This document shows, piece after piece, positions 23,524 through 30,848 of a stretch of DNA of 39,708 nucleotides (position 1 is the first letter of the stretch; every line of letters starts with the position of its first letter). Origin of the DNA: a bacterium (lineage in GTDB: Bacteria; Chloroflexota; Dehalococcoidia; Tepidiformales; Tepidiformaceae); contig JAFKFP010000077.1 of the NCBI GenBank assembly GCA_017308185.1, positions 1-39,708 on the forward strand, in the 5' to 3' direction. Below the pieces are notes generated by a model. The model was not told the DNA's origin. It saw only the letters and a program-made list of their open reading frames with translations, and searched no databases. The position numbers were made by a program, and so were the translations under genes.

Positions 23524-24150
23524 ATGAACGGCACACTCTTGGCATCGGCGCCGGTGGCGGCGCCCGGACGGGTACGCGAACCCGCGGCACCCGCGTTCGA
23601 TGGGGCTGGTCTGCTGAAGACGGGCGCTATCGAACTCGGAGATGGTCTGCGTGTGTGGTTCCGTCCGATCCGCCCGGATGACGCCGTCCGACTGCAGGAG
23701 TTTCACCAGCGGCTCTCGCCCGAGTCGCAGCGTATGCGGTTCTTCTCGCCGATGCGCGAACTCAGCGGCGGCCTGGCGAGGCGGCTGACCCGGCTCGACT
23801 TCCAGCGGCGTGTGGCAGTCGTCGTGTGTCTGCCCGGCGACGACGCCATCCGGGGAGTGGCTCGCTATGAGCTAGTCCGCGACGGCGGGCCCGCAGAGAT
23901 TGCATTCGTGATGGAGGACGACCTCCAGGGCCGGGGCGTAGGGAAGATCATGTTGCACTTGCTTGCACGCTACGCTCGCTACATGGGAATCACGCATCTT
24001 GTCGCGGATGTGCTGCCCGAGAACCAGCACATGCTCGCGATGTTCGAACGCTGCGACTTTCCGCGGAGTGCCGTCTGGGCCGCGGAGTCGGTGACGGTCA
24101 CGCTCGACATCAGCCGCGGGTCCTGCGATAAGCACATGCTCGCCGGCTGA
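23524..24150 (+). CDS. GNAT family N-acetyltransferase, tandem copy 2
   Basis: A 208-aa paralogue of the preceding gene. It shares the blocks RPIRPDDAVRLQEFHQRLSP, RMRFFSPM, AEIAFVMEDDLQGRGVGKIM and ENQHMLAMFERCDF, and adds an Ala/Pro-rich N-terminal extension of about 40 residues. The ATG at 23524 was preferred because an upstream GTG at 23488 lies in the CRP-like palindrome. No Shine-Dalgarno is obvious. In mycobacteria such GNAT domains are regulated by cAMP; here the cAMP link would be transcriptional and is inference. The gene is convergent with the tyrosine phosphatase gene, 8 nt away. Confidence 0.86.
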   Translation: MNGTLLASAPVAAPGRVREPAAPAFDGAGLLKTGAIELGDGLRVWFRPIRPDDAVRLQEFHQRLSPESQRMRFFSPMRELSGGLARRLTRLDFQRRVAVVVCLPGDDAIRGVARYELVRDGGPAEIAFVMEDDLQGRGVGKIMLHLLARYARYMGITHLVADVLPENQHMLAMFERCDFPRSAVWAAESVTVTLDISRGSCDKHMLAG

Positions 24151-24158
24151 TTCGATCT

Positions 24159-24584
24159 TCAGCGGGCCGCCTGCGCGCCCGTATCCTGGTCCAACCGCTC
24201 GCAGATGTAACGGACAACCCTGCCGGTTCGGTCCATGCCAGCGCTGCAGTGCACGACCACCGGTTTCGGCAGTGCCTGGAAGGCTCGCCAGGCCTGCTCG
24301 TACTCTTCAGGCGTGTACGGGTGCGTGAGGCCATCGATAGCTGGCAGGTGGGCTACTTCGAAGCCGGCGGCGGCGTAGTACGCGAGGAGCCCTTCGGGAA
24401 GGGAGCGCCGGTACAGGTAGAATTGGTCGTCAGAGATAAGGCAGATGATGGAGCGGATGCCGAAGCGCAGTGCATCATTGGCCCAGGCGTCTACATCGGC
24501 TCGTGGGACGGAATGCTCGGGGCCGGGGCGGTAGCCGGGCCGCGGGCTGGTGGCGAGGACGCCTTCGATTACCCAGTTAGGCAT
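24159..24584 (-). CDS. Protein tyrosine/dual-specificity phosphatase
   Basis: A 141-aa cysteine phosphatase. The signature loop VHCSAGMDRTGR contains the nucleophile C113 and phosphate-binding R119 (HCx5R), and the general acid is probably D84 in PAIDGLTHP. The protein is close to the minimal size for the dual-specificity class. No signal peptide is seen, so it is cytoplasmic. The substrate may be phosphotyrosine proteins or phosphoinositide-like compounds. The ATG at 24584 gives the natural beginning (MPNWVIEGVLATSPRPGY), which carries the strand found at the start of such proteins. It is divergent from the LysM gene with 121 nt between starts. Confidence 0.88.
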   Translation of the reverse strand: MPNWVIEGVLATSPRPGYRPGPEHSVPRADVDAWANDALRFGIRSIICLISDDQFYLYRRSLPEGLLAYYAAAGFEVAHLPAIDGLTHPYTPEEYEQAWRAFQALPKPVVVHCSAGMDRTGRVVRYICERLDQDTGAQAAR

Positions 24585-24705
24585 GGATTAAGAGTACCTT
24601 CTGGCAAGGGCTAATGGCACGCGGCCCCGAAAACCGTTGCCCGCGCACCGTTAGTCGTGTCACCATACGTGCGGCGGCGGCCCATCCCGGAAGCGAGGAG
24701 CGCCT

Positions 24706-25503
24706 GTGAGCAACGATCCTGGACAGGAAGAAGAATTCGGGGCGGTCTGCCCATATCTCGGGCTGGCCGACGACGCTGACTCGCATGCGACGTATGCGAC
24801 CGATGCCCATCGCTGTTACCGGCTCCCCAACCCCACACGCATCGCAACACACCACCAAGAGACTTACTGTCTCGGCCCGAACCACGTCACCTGCCCCGTC
24901 TATGTCGGCGAGGAGGTACCCGGTGTCGCACGCACGGCAGCCGCTGCTCCGCCGCCCGTGAGCCCACCGCTCGCGCGCGCCGGGGGTGGACCCCCACGAG
25001 GGACGGCGGGTGGGCGGCGGCCCCAATCGACCGGGCAGATGCCGCGGCCGCGCCGCGCGCCTGGCGGCACCCTCGGCCCGCGCCCTCGATCAGGTGGCGT
25101 GAGCATGCCCGTCGCCACAATCGGTCTCTTTGCGCTGGCTGTTGTCGTGGTCGCGATCGCGTTCGGCATCACGCAGCTCACCAGCGACGGCGGAAGCAAC
25201 AAGAACAATCTGAACGGGCTGACCGATTCGACAGCCACGGCCACGCTGCCGCCTCAAACCAGTACCGCGCCGGCTGCCGGCTCTGCGACTGCGCCAGCCG
25301 GCAGCGTGACGCCCGCCGGATCGGCGACCGCGAGTACGACCGCCACGGGCGGCGCCGGCACCTACACGGTGGTGTCGGGCGATAACTGCTCGGCGATTGC
25401 GGCTGCAAACGGCGTCACGCTCGATCAGCTCTACGCGGCCAATGGCGGCCCGGACGGCAAGTGCGCGAACCTGAACATTGGCGACGTGCTGACCATCCCC
25501 TAG
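24706..25503 (+). CDS. LysM-domain membrane protein with N-terminal cysteine module
   Basis: A 265-aa protein with GTG start at 24706 and GAGGAG about 6 nt upstream. Residues 14-65 form a Cys/His module (CPYLGLADDADSH ... HRCYR ... YCLG ... CPVY) that resembles a putative metal-binding motif shared by other bacterial LysM proteins. A Pro/Arg/Gly-rich basic region follows, then one membrane segment (about 137-157, TIGLFALAVVVVAIAFGITQ). A Thr/Ala/Gly-rich spacer leads to a C-terminal LysM (YTVVSGDNCSAIAAANGVTL ... LNIGDVLTIP). The topology suggests a cytoplasmic Cys module with the LysM outside, binding peptidoglycan or a related glycan. The role is unknown. Confidence 0.85.
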   Translation: MSNDPGQEEEFGAVCPYLGLADDADSHATYATDAHRCYRLPNPTRIATHHQETYCLGPNHVTCPVYVGEEVPGVARTAAAAPPPVSPPLARAGGGPPRGTAGGRRPQSTGQMPRPRRAPGGTLGPRPRSGGVSMPVATIGLFALAVVVVAIAFGITQLTSDGGSNKNNLNGLTDSTATATLPPQTSTAPAAGSATAPAGSVTPAGSATASTTATGGAGTYTVVSGDNCSAIAAANGVTLDQLYAANGGPDGKCANLNIGDVLTIP

Positions 25504-25529
25504 TGAACACATCGATTCGGAGGGAGCAG

Positions 25530-26393
25530 ATGCAGGCCGGGACCATCCAGCAACTCTGGCGCTACCCCGTTAAATCGATGGGCGGCGAACAGATCGATTC
25601 GGCAAAGGTGACCGCGAATGGCATCACCGGTGACCGTACATGGGCGGTGCGGGATACGCGCGCCGGCGAAACGACGAGCGCCAAGAAGATCCCGGCGTTG
25701 CTCACGTGCACCGCACGGACGGTAGGACCGCCCAACGAGAATGGGGCCTTCGCCGTCGCGATTGCCGTCCCCGGCGGGGCGACCATTTCAACCGCCGACC
25801 TGGCCGAAGCGAACGACGCGCTGTCGGAGCTGTGCGAACGACCGGTCACCCTCGAGTGGCTGCGGCCCGCGGACGACGTGGACTTCTTCCGGCACGGGCC
25901 GCGCGACGCGGATGCCGCCCGGCCCACCATCCAGGAAATCATGGGCATGGAGCCGGGCGACCCGTTCCCGGACTTTAGCGGCCTGCCGCGCGCTCTTGCG
26001 GAGTTCGCCACACCGCCAGGCACGTTTTTCGACGCTTATGCGTTGCACATCGTGACCACGGCGTCGTTGTCGGAAGTGGCACGACTGACTGCGGCATCGC
26101 GGTACGAGGTGCGGCGTTTCCGGCCAAATATCGTGGTTGAGACGCCAGCGGGCCTTACCGGTTTCTGTGAATTCGAGTGGACCGGGAAGCGACTGGATGC
26201 GGGCGGGGTTGGCATCGGCGTTCATGCACCCTGCGTGCGCTGCTCCATGGTGATGGCGCCGCAACCGGGTCTTGAGCGGGACCGGCCGGCACTGCGTGCG
26301 CTGGTCGAACACACCGGCCAGAACTTCGGGATTTACTGTAACGTCGTGTCACCGGGCGAGATGCGTGTCGGCGATTCAGTAACGGTGGGCTAG
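25530..26393 (+). CDS. MOSC domain-containing protein
   Basis: A 287-aa protein with an N-terminal MOSC_N beta barrel (LWRYPVKSMGGEQIDSAKVT, GDRTWAVRD) and a MOSC domain. The domain contains the conserved cysteine in VHAPCVRCSMV, which in this family can bind sulfur or the molybdenum cofactor. Members include molybdenum-cofactor sulfurase C-terminal domains and amidoxime reductase-like enzymes (mARC, YcbX). No molybdopterin synthesis genes are in the window. GGAGGGA lies about 5 nt before the ATG at 25530. An upstream GTG at 25503 would add 9 residues. The start lies 26 nt after the LysM gene. Confidence 0.9.
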   Translation: MQAGTIQQLWRYPVKSMGGEQIDSAKVTANGITGDRTWAVRDTRAGETTSAKKIPALLTCTARTVGPPNENGAFAVAIAVPGGATISTADLAEANDALSELCERPVTLEWLRPADDVDFFRHGPRDADAARPTIQEIMGMEPGDPFPDFSGLPRALAEFATPPGTFFDAYALHIVTTASLSEVARLTAASRYEVRRFRPNIVVETPAGLTGFCEFEWTGKRLDAGGVGIGVHAPCVRCSMVMAPQPGLERDRPALRALVEHTGQNFGIYCNVVSPGEMRVGDSVTVG

Positions 26394-26448
26394 GCAGAAC
26401 CCAGGCTCCGAGGTTCGAACGTGGCTGGTCCCATCGCTGCCCCTCGCG

Positions 26449-27204
26449 CTACGCCTTCCGCGCCTTCCAGATGTGGTCGCCCGGGTATCTGCGCGCCCAA
26501 TCGAGCGGCGCGTAGCCTTCATAGGTGGTGCCGGCATCTTCGGGTGGGCGCATTTCGATGAGGTCTTCGACCACGAGGCCGTTGGCGCGGAAGAGACGGA
26601 TCCACTCGCCGTAGGGCAGCTGGTAGCTGGTGGCGCCGTCCTCCTCGGCGATCTTCCGGAGTGCGAAGTAATCACCGACCAGCCGGCTGGAGATCGCGTC
26701 GGTGGTCGGGTCGTAGCAGACCTCGCGGATGGGCGTCGAGGCTGCGAACGCGAGCAGGCCGCCGGGCCGGAGCAGGCGGGCAACCTCGGGCACCGTGCGG
26801 TAGGGGTCGCACCAGGACATGGCGCCGTGATCACAGAAGACGATATCGAACGAGGCGTCGGGCAGCGGGACGGACTCCGCGCTGGCGTGGACGAGCGGGA
26901 AATCGAGGCCGGCGGCCGCCATGAGTTCGCAGGCGTGCTCGAGCTGTCGCGCCGAGTTATCGAGCGCGGTCGCACGAGCTCCTGCCTTCGCGAGGGCAAT
27001 CGAAAACTGGGCGGCGCCGCATCCAAGTTCGAGGATGTCCTTGCCGGCGACATCACCCAGCACGTTGAGTTCAGACTCGGGGATACGCCAGACGCCCCAC
27101 GCGAGCGCGTGCTGCGTGAGGTCATCGGAGTGGCGGGCCTGGTACTCATCGCTGTTCCTGTCCCAGGCGAGCCGGTTCTTGAGGGCCTCGGGCGAGATCT
27201 CCAT
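26449..27204 (-). CDS. Class I SAM-dependent methyltransferase
   Basis: A 251-aa methyltransferase of the UbiE/Methyltransf_11 type. Motif I is ILELGCGAAQFSIALA, the acidic strand-2 residue is in ATALDNSARQ, and motif II is DIVFCDHGAMSW, where relatives often have a DxxxxxxxxxW pattern. VARLLRPGGLLAFAAS closes strand 5. The N-terminal helix (LKNRLAWDRNSDEYQARH) is common in small-molecule methyltransferases of this group. The ATG at 27204 was chosen over an open frame running upstream to 27372, which overlaps the divergent gene's start region. The substrate is unknown. Confidence 0.88.
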   Translation of the reverse strand: MEISPEALKNRLAWDRNSDEYQARHSDDLTQHALAWGVWRIPESELNVLGDVAGKDILELGCGAAQFSIALAKAGARATALDNSARQLEHACELMAAAGLDFPLVHASAESVPLPDASFDIVFCDHGAMSWCDPYRTVPEVARLLRPGGLLAFAASTPIREVCYDPTTDAISSRLVGDYFALRKIAEEDGATSYQLPYGEWIRLFRANGLVVEDLIEMRPPEDAGTTYEGYAPLDWARRYPGDHIWKARKA

Positions 27205-27322
27205 GGCGTGAGTGTACAGATGGCACGTGCCAAGGGCGCGCCGAGACGGTCCCGCGTTGCTTACAGCGCCCAAGCAGCGCCTGCGGGAGACTAAGAGTAC
27301 ATCCGACCTGTCGAGGTACCCA

Positions 27323-27853
27323 ATGACCGAACTCCAGGCACGGCCAGCCGCAGCACTGCTCAGCACCGGCACGAGCCGCTCGTATGTGGGGAACGCCGAT
27401 TTCCACCGCTGTTTCTGTGATCTTCTCGATAGCGCCGAGTCCGAAGTTATCGATTATGTCATCCCAGAGACACGGCCCGACGAGCACGACAAGCACATCC
27501 TGCGCGCCTATGGGAACGCCGGCCGGCGCGGCATCACACTCAGGACACTCATCGCGCCGGAACATTTGCACCTCGTCCAATCGACGTGGGACCCCGAATT
27601 CGACATGCGGGATTTTCTCACCAGGTTCCCGCACGTCCGGCTCACCGCCAGCGTGCACGGACCGTTCACCGTTGTCGACAGAAAGAAGGTGCTCCTCAAC
27701 CTGCCTGACCCGTGGGACGCTGCGGAATACACCACGTCCGTCGTCGTGGAGGACGAGGCACTGGCGGGCCACCTCGTCGCAAGCTTCGAACGCTTATGGG
27801 CTGAATCCGAAGGCACGCAGGAGGCGCTGCTCAGCGGCTGGTTCGGCCGCTAA
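27323..27853 (+). CDS. PLD-like / TrmB C-terminal-domain-like protein
   Basis: A 176-aa protein with the pattern found in the C-terminal domain of TrmB-type regulators, which is related to the phospholipase D fold. It shows SEVIDYVIPETRP, a central region GRRGITLRTLIAPEHL, then HGPFTVVDRKKVLLNLPDP and a helix AGHLVASFERLWAES. The catalytic HxK motif of true PLD enzymes is not present, so binding rather than catalysis is likelier. There is no helix-turn-helix N-terminal domain, unlike TrmB itself. A short GAGG lies about 7 nt upstream of the ATG. The flavin reductase gene follows after 23 nt. Confidence 0.65.
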   Translation: MTELQARPAAALLSTGTSRSYVGNADFHRCFCDLLDSAESEVIDYVIPETRPDEHDKHILRAYGNAGRRGITLRTLIAPEHLHLVQSTWDPEFDMRDFLTRFPHVRLTASVHGPFTVVDRKKVLLNLPDPWDAAEYTTSVVVEDEALAGHLVASFERLWAESEGTQEALLSGWFGR

Positions 27854-27876
27854 CGGCGTGTCGTACACTTGGCGGT

Positions 27877-28446
27877 ATGACTGGCAATAAGCCGCCGTCG
27901 CGCGACATCCTGTCGGAGTTCTGGGCGCCGGTCTGCGCCGTGGGTAGCCATGACGGCCGCGGCCCGAACGCCCAGATCTGCGTGTCGGTGTTGGGCGCGA
28001 GTGTTGTACCCGAGAGGCCGAGACTGCTGGTGTCTCTCTGGAAGAGCAACTACACGCACGAGCTCGTCACGGGCAGCGGGACGTTGTCCATTACGGTGCT
28101 CTCGGAGGCGCAGGCCGGGCTGGTCGAAGTGCTGGGCATGCGTTCGGGGCGCAGATATGACAAGCTCGCCGGCATCGAGTTCGAGCTTGATGACGAGGGC
28201 GACCCCACTTTCCCCGGCGCGGCCGGGCGTATGGCCGGGGCAGTGATCGATTCGATGGACATGGGCGACGCCACCTCGTTCCTCGTGGCAGTCCGGGCGC
28301 GCGAACGGGACAGCGCCGTGGCCCCGCTTACCCGCTGGCGTATGAATGAACTCCTGGGTCCTGGGTTCGTCGAGCAATGGGCGCAGATAGCGGCCGCACG
28401 TGCGCCGCACTACCGCACGCAGATGTCCTGGCTCGAAGGCGGTTAG
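27877..28446 (+). CDS. Flavin reductase-like / FMN-binding split-barrel protein
   Basis: A 189-aa protein resembling the flavin reductase domain family (FMN-binding split barrel). It has APVCAVGSHDGRGPNAQICV near the N-terminus, then PRLLVSLWKSNYTHELV, LSITVLSEAQ and a C-terminal helix. Members bind FMN and reduce flavin with NAD(P)H, or act on other substrates with bound flavin. In a possible F420-containing organism such barrels may also bind F420; that is inference. The gene lies 23 nt after the PLD-like gene. The last four bases overlap the stop of the small membrane protein on the other strand. Confidence 0.82.
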   Translation: MTGNKPPSRDILSEFWAPVCAVGSHDGRGPNAQICVSVLGASVVPERPRLLVSLWKSNYTHELVTGSGTLSITVLSEAQAGLVEVLGMRSGRRYDKLAGIEFELDDEGDPTFPGAAGRMAGAVIDSMDMGDATSFLVAVRARERDSAVAPLTRWRMNELLGPGFVEQWAQIAAARAPHYRTQMSWLEGG

Positions 28447-28592
28447 CGAGTCAATCCGAACGCGAGCGCTCCGAGGGCGATGGCCACGAGGACAACGATG
28501 AAGAAGAAGTTGTTGGCGACCTGAATCACGGAGCGAAACGGCCGTTCCTTCTTCTGCGGCTGCTCATCTTTCGGTGGGGCGGCTTTAACCAT
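28443..28592 (-). CDS. Small single-span membrane protein
   Basis: A 49-aa protein: a charged Lys/Pro/Glu-rich head (KAAPPKDEQPQKKERPFRSV) followed by one membrane helix (about residues 27-46, NFFFIVVLVAIALGALAFGL) and a short LTR tail. The ATG at 28592 lies 51 nt after the dapA stop, so it may be the last gene of the dapA transcript. No good Shine-Dalgarno is seen; a TTG start at 28637 would add 15 residues. The function is unknown. A small membrane anchor or stabiliser is possible. Confidence 0.5.
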   Translation of the reverse strand: MVKAAPPKDEQPQKKERPFRSVIQVANNFFFIVVLVAIALGALAFGLTR

Positions 28593-28643
28593 GAGGTCAT
28601 GGTAGCGTCCCACGGCATGCGACGCGAACGAGCGCAAGCGGCG

Positions 28644-29537
28644 TCAGGCTGGCACGCCGACGTCCAGTGCGTGTTTGCGGACTTCGGCCATAACCGTCGC
28701 GCCGACGGCCTCATCGGGCTCGACGACAGGAAGACGCGGCGCGCCGATTTCGAAGCCAAGCTGGCGCAGCACGTAGCGGATGGTGCTCGGGCTCCCGTTG
28801 AGAAAGCATGCATCCGTGAGCGCGCAAAGGCGCCGGTGGATAGCGGCGGCCTCGGCGATCTGGCCCGATTGGATGTGCGCGAGCATCTGCTTCTGCTGCC
28901 CCGCGACGAGGTGGCCGGTGACGCTCACTGCGCCGTATCCGCCGAGACACCAGATGTGGAAATTATCATTGTCGTTGCCGCTCCAGATGCGGAACGTCGA
29001 TGGCGCCTGTTCAATCAGCCTGGCGGTGTGCGTGAGGTCGCCGTTGGCTTCCTTGTCGCCGATGATGTTCGGAATCTCAGCGATCCGCAGCATCGTTTCG
29101 GTGGTGATGTTCACCCCTGCGCGTCCCGGGATGTTGTACACGATGACTGGCAGGCCGGTGCTTTCGGCAACAGCGCGGACATGCTGATAGATCCCTTCCT
29201 GGGGCGGCTTCAGGTAGTACGGGGCAACCACGAGCGTGGCATCGGCAGCCGCCTTTTCGGCCAGCTTCGAGAGATGGATCGAGTGGCGCGTGTCGTTCGT
29301 GCCTGCGCCAGCCACGACGGTAGATTCGCCGATCTCCTGCTTGATCTCGTCCCAGAGGTGGTATTTCTCGTCATCCGTGAGGAGCGGAGCTTCACCCGTG
29401 GTCCCCACCACGACGACACCATCGTTTCCGGCCCGCACAAGGTGAGCGGCCAGGCGACGCGCATGGGCGTAGTCGACTTCGCCGTCGGGTGTGTAGGGGG
29501 TAACCATTGCGGTAAGAAAGCGGCCGATTTCTGCCAT
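28644..29537 (-). CDS. dapA: 4-hydroxy-tetrahydrodipicolinate synthase
   Basis: DapA condenses pyruvate with aspartate semialdehyde, the first dedicated step toward lysine and meso-diaminopimelate. The 297-aa protein has the family's key residues. These are GTTGEAP (T46, T47), Y107 (VAPYY), Y134 (VYNIPGRAG), R139 and the Schiff-base lysine K162 (GDKEANGDL). The length is typical of the bacterial enzyme. It stands outside a lys/dap operon here. Since other members of the N-acetylneuraminate lyase superfamily share this fold, the substrate call rests on the preserved DapA residues. Confidence 0.93.
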   Translation of the reverse strand: MAEIGRFLTAMVTPYTPDGEVDYAHARRLAAHLVRAGNDGVVVVGTTGEAPLLTDDEKYHLWDEIKQEIGESTVVAGAGTNDTRHSIHLSKLAEKAAADATLVVAPYYLKPPQEGIYQHVRAVAESTGLPVIVYNIPGRAGVNITTETMLRIAEIPNIIGDKEANGDLTHTARLIEQAPSTFRIWSGNDNDNFHIWCLGGYGAVSVTGHLVAGQQKQMLAHIQSGQIAEAAAIHRRLCALTDACFLNGSPSTIRYVLRQLGFEIGAPRLPVVEPDEAVGATVMAEVRKHALDVGVPA

Positions 29538-29590
29538 GAGACGACTCCGGGGCTGGTTGGAGGCTTATTGTAACAGTAGACGGCTGCAGA

Positions 29591-29608
29591 GCCGCTCTTC
29601 GCAGCGGC
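29591..29608 (+). promoter_or_regulatory. Hairpin touching the GT9 ribosome-binding site
   Basis: GCCGCT and AGCGGC pair around a 6-nt loop directly before the GGAGG at 29609-29613. An overlapping alternative hairpin GGCT/AGCC (29582-29593) would be mutually exclusive with it. The arrangement could modulate initiation of the GT9 gene, but short GC-rich hairpins are common by chance. Confidence 0.25.
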
Positions 29609-29615
29609 GGAGGTC

Positions 29616-30710
29616 ATGGTGCAAGTCTCGCGGAACGACGCGGCTTACCAGGTGACGGCACAACCTGCCACGGTCGGCAAGATCGCCGTCGTGCGCGTAA
29701 ACGGCCTGGGGGACTTGATGTTCGCGTTCCCCGCGCTACAGGCGCTCCGCGAAACGTTTAAGGAAGCGGAGATCATCCTCCTTGCGAAAGCGTGGCACCG
29801 TGACTTTCTCGAAGGACGTAGCGGCCCGGTTGACCGCGTTGTCGTCGTGCCGCCGACGCCTGGAGTCGGCATTGCCCCTGACCTCCCGGGAGATCCCGAA
29901 GCGAGCGCTGCGTTCTTCCGGGCGATGCGCGCGGAGCAGTTCGATATTGCTATCCAGCTGCATGGAGGAGGCGCCCACTCGAACCCCTTCACAAAGGCGC
30001 TGGGAGCGCGAGTCACCGTTGGACTGCATGACGCCGATGCGGCTCCGCTCGATCGCGGGTTTCCATTCGTGTACTACCAGCCAGAGATCCTGCGTTGCCT
30101 GGAGGTCGTTGGACTGGTGGGCGCCAAGACTGCCGAGATTTCGCCGAAGATCACGGTGACCGAACACGACATTCGCGAGGCAGAGGCCGCCGTCCCCGGT
30201 GGAGACTCGCCGCTCGTGGCACTGCACGCCGGCGCCACCGACCCGCGGCGACGCTGGCCGCCAGAGCATTTCGCGGCGGTGTCACGTGCGATCGCTCGTG
30301 CAGGCTATACTCCCGTCCTGACGGGCATGGATGATGAGCGCGATCTCACGGCGAACATCGCCCGGATCGCCGGTGAACCTGTGGCGGACACTGCCGGCAG
30401 GCTTTCGACGGGAGGGCTGGCGGGCCTCCTGTCACGATGCCGCCTCCTGATTTCCAATGACTCTGGCCCCCTCCACCTCGCAGCAGCTGTCGGCATGCGG
30501 ACAGTCGGCATCTACTGGGTCGGCAACCTCATCAACGGAGGGCCGGTTACCCGGGAAATGCACCGGCCTGTCCTCTCGTGGCGATTAGACTGCCCGGCAT
30601 GCGGGCGAGGGATCGGCCTGCCGCGGTGCGAGCACAATGACAGTTTCGTCGCGGATGTGAGCGTCGACGAAGTCCTCGGGCAGAGTTTCGCGCTACTCGG
30701 CGAGGCGTAG
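29616..30710 (+). CDS. Glycosyltransferase family 9 (ADP-heptosyltransferase-like)
   Basis: A 364-aa GT-B enzyme of the heptosyltransferase family. The N-terminal VRVNGLGDLMFAFPALQAL, the central HAGATDPRRRWPPEHFA and the C-terminal SNDSGPLHLAAAVG loops are the family's donor-site and acceptor-site motifs. Family members add L,D- or D,D-heptose from ADP-heptose to a growing glycan. The C-terminus has a CPACGRGIGLPRCEH cysteine cluster seen in some relatives. The ATG at 29616 lies only 2 nt after GGAGG; the next codon, GTG at 29619, has better spacing (5 nt) and may be the true start. It is the first gene of the heptose cluster. Confidence 0.9.
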   Translation: MVQVSRNDAAYQVTAQPATVGKIAVVRVNGLGDLMFAFPALQALRETFKEAEIILLAKAWHRDFLEGRSGPVDRVVVVPPTPGVGIAPDLPGDPEASAAFFRAMRAEQFDIAIQLHGGGAHSNPFTKALGARVTVGLHDADAAPLDRGFPFVYYQPEILRCLEVVGLVGAKTAEISPKITVTEHDIREAEAAVPGGDSPLVALHAGATDPRRRWPPEHFAAVSRAIARAGYTPVLTGMDDERDLTANIARIAGEPVADTAGRLSTGGLAGLLSRCRLLISNDSGPLHLAAAVGMRTVGIYWVGNLINGGPVTREMHRPVLSWRLDCPACGRGIGLPRCEHNDSFVADVSVDEVLGQSFALLGEA

Positions 30711-30848
30711 TCCCGCGAGCGAGCATCGAGGGCCGGGAAACCGCGGTTGTTACACGGCTGTGACTACGCCGCGGCGTGTACGCGCGCGGACGCGACAGTC
30801 CCGGCGATACATTCCCTCCCAAGAGCGTGCTGGGCAGGAGGAACAGCT

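Noticed and set aside
26473-27294. Plus-strand open frame opposite the second methyltransferase
   Set aside because: The minus-strand methyltransferase motifs are clear; the opposite frame has no start signal or known domain.
27323-27853. TrmB transcriptional regulator
   Set aside because: Only the C-terminal binding-domain pattern is present; no helix-turn-helix is encoded and no upstream fragment was found.
28377-29573. Long plus-strand open frame of about 400 codons antisense to dapA
   Set aside because: It lies opposite a clear dapA with all catalytic residues, has no recognisable motif and no ribosome-binding site; long antisense frames are expected in high-GC DNA.
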